Source of the DNA: Candidatus Krumholzibacteriota bacterium
GTDB lineage: Bacteria; Krumholzibacteriota; Krumholzibacteriia; Krumholzibacteriales; Krumholzibacteriaceae
DNA length: 64,000 bases
Assembly (NCBI GenBank): GCA_016932415.1
Contig: JAFGCX010000020.1
Location: 248,001-312,000, forward strand
Direction: 5' to 3'
The position numbers were made by a program, and so were the translations under genes. Positions within the stretch are counted from its first letter, which is position 1. Every line of letters starts with the position of its first letter. This document shows positions 63,452 through 64,000 of the stretch, in pieces. Below the pieces are notes generated by a model, which was not told where the DNA came from, did not search any database, and saw nothing but the letters and a program-made list of their open reading frames with translations.

Positions 63452-64000
63452 GTGAAAATCGCAATGGTTATACCGGAAACAGAGAAAAGCGGGATAATAG
63501 ATTATTCGAATTTCCTTGCGTCGGCTTTATCCATATCCCACGAAGTAGAGATGATCGGGATCGACCCAAAAAAATGTTCTGAAAGAGGTTTGGATTATTT
63601 AAAAAGCAAAGCGATGAAATGCGGCCATTCTGATATATGCCATGTGCAGCACGCATACCCTGTTTTCGGCAATTTTCTTACTCTTGGTAAAAATGGATTC
63701 GAACAATTCGTCAATACCGCGAAAATTCCGGTGATCCTGACATTGCACGAACGTTACCTTTCTCCACGATGGAACTTGCTTTCTTCTTTCCCGGGAAGGT
63801 TACTCCGCCGCGGAACCTCGCTGATTTGCCTTAAACGGCTGGCAAGGAGCGTGAAAAGGATCATCTCGCATGTTCCATTGAATGAAATAACCAGATCGAG
63901 AGAGATCCTTGATAAAATTGACGTCATCCCCCACCCCATACCACTCAATCGCGACAGCCAAATATCGTCCGAGGAATGCAAGAAACAGTTTGGACTTGAA
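63452..64000 (+). CDS. GT4-type glycosyltransferase, partial (3' end outside window)
   Basis: Begins with GTG at 63452, 183 codons visible and no stop. The N-terminus K-I-A-M-V-I-P-E-T-E-K-S-G-I-I-D-Y-S-N-F-L and the later H-V-Q-H-A-Y-P-V-F-G then I-L-T-L-H-E-R-Y and V-I-P-H-P-I-P-L fit the acceptor domain of GT-B family 4 transferases. It continues the plus operon. Confidence 0.75.
   Translation, partial: MKIAMVIPETEKSGIIDYSNFLASALSISHEVEMIGIDPKKCSERGLDYLKSKAMKCGHSDICHVQHAYPVFGNFLTLGKNGFEQFVNTAKIPVILTLHERYLSPRWNLLSSFPGRLLRRGTSLICLKRLARSVKRIISHVPLNEITRSREILDKIDVIPHPIPLNRDSQISSEECKKQFGLE

Overview
The window looks like a chromosomal piece of an uncultured, diderm FCB-group bacterium outside the classical Bacteroidota; Krumholzibacteriota or Eisenbacteria-like lineages are my guess, from gene content only. 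The reasons are a PorU/PorV-type type IX secretion module, five proteins ending in FlgD/T9SS-like C-terminal sorting domains (YPNP/MPNP start, WDG..D....SG.Y.Y core, basic tail), many outer-membrane beta-barrel proteins, and conserved bacterial housekeeping genes (dnaE, accA, eno, an FtsB-like gene, an initiator tRNA). There is no transposase, integrase, CRISPR array or rRNA operon in view.

Layout. 1-11.4 kb (minus): Trm112-like protein, small membrane protein, PorU sortase, PorV-like barrel, an M6 metalloprotease with a sorting domain, two DUF5683-like membrane proteins and a beta-propeller protein cut by the window edge, probably one or two transcripts devoted to protein export. 11.4-20.2 kb (minus): M23 peptidase, dnaE, a YjbH-like barrel and accA, ending at a good intrinsic terminator; upstream lies a HExxH protease with a sorting domain. 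20.6-25.8 kb (minus): an envelope-type operon of ECF sigma factor, DUF4097 beta-solenoid protein, zinc-finger anti-sigma-like protein, bactofilin-like membrane protein and a one-POTRA Omp85 protein that carries an 11-bp G tract. 26.1-29.8 kb (minus): a large secreted C39-like protein. 30.0-31.9 kb (plus): eno, an ftsB-like gene, tRNA-fMet and a terminator. 31.9-41.0 kb (minus): CehA/McbA-like hydrolase, lipoprotein, C1 peptidase and tricorn-type S41 protease. 41.3-46.3 kb (plus): lipoprotein with a duplicated domain, DUF5723-like barrel, CTP-dependent lipid kinase-like protein and a DUF4230-like protein.

46.7-64 kb is a different kind of DNA: visibly more AT-rich, and organised as two divergent operons that fire from a 336-bp intergenic region with good sigma-70 promoters on both strands. 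The minus arm holds an FrhB-like iron-sulfur protein, a Wzx-like flippase and a polysaccharide pyruvyl transferase. The plus arm holds, in tight coupling, a nucleoside-diphosphate-sugar epimerase, a methyltransferase-like protein, four radical SAM enzymes (two B12-binding-type, two SPASM-type) interleaved with a PaaK/CapK-like adenylate-forming ligase and a GT2, a second epimerase, a large nucleotidyltransferase-domain protein and a GT4 that runs off the end. I read this as a surface-glycan or glycolipid island with an unusually high load of radical chemistry; its product cannot be named from the sequence and it is the best candidate here for an undescribed system.

Limits: all family names come from motif reading by eye, with no database search. 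GC statements are visual. Promoter and terminator calls are consensus matches only.
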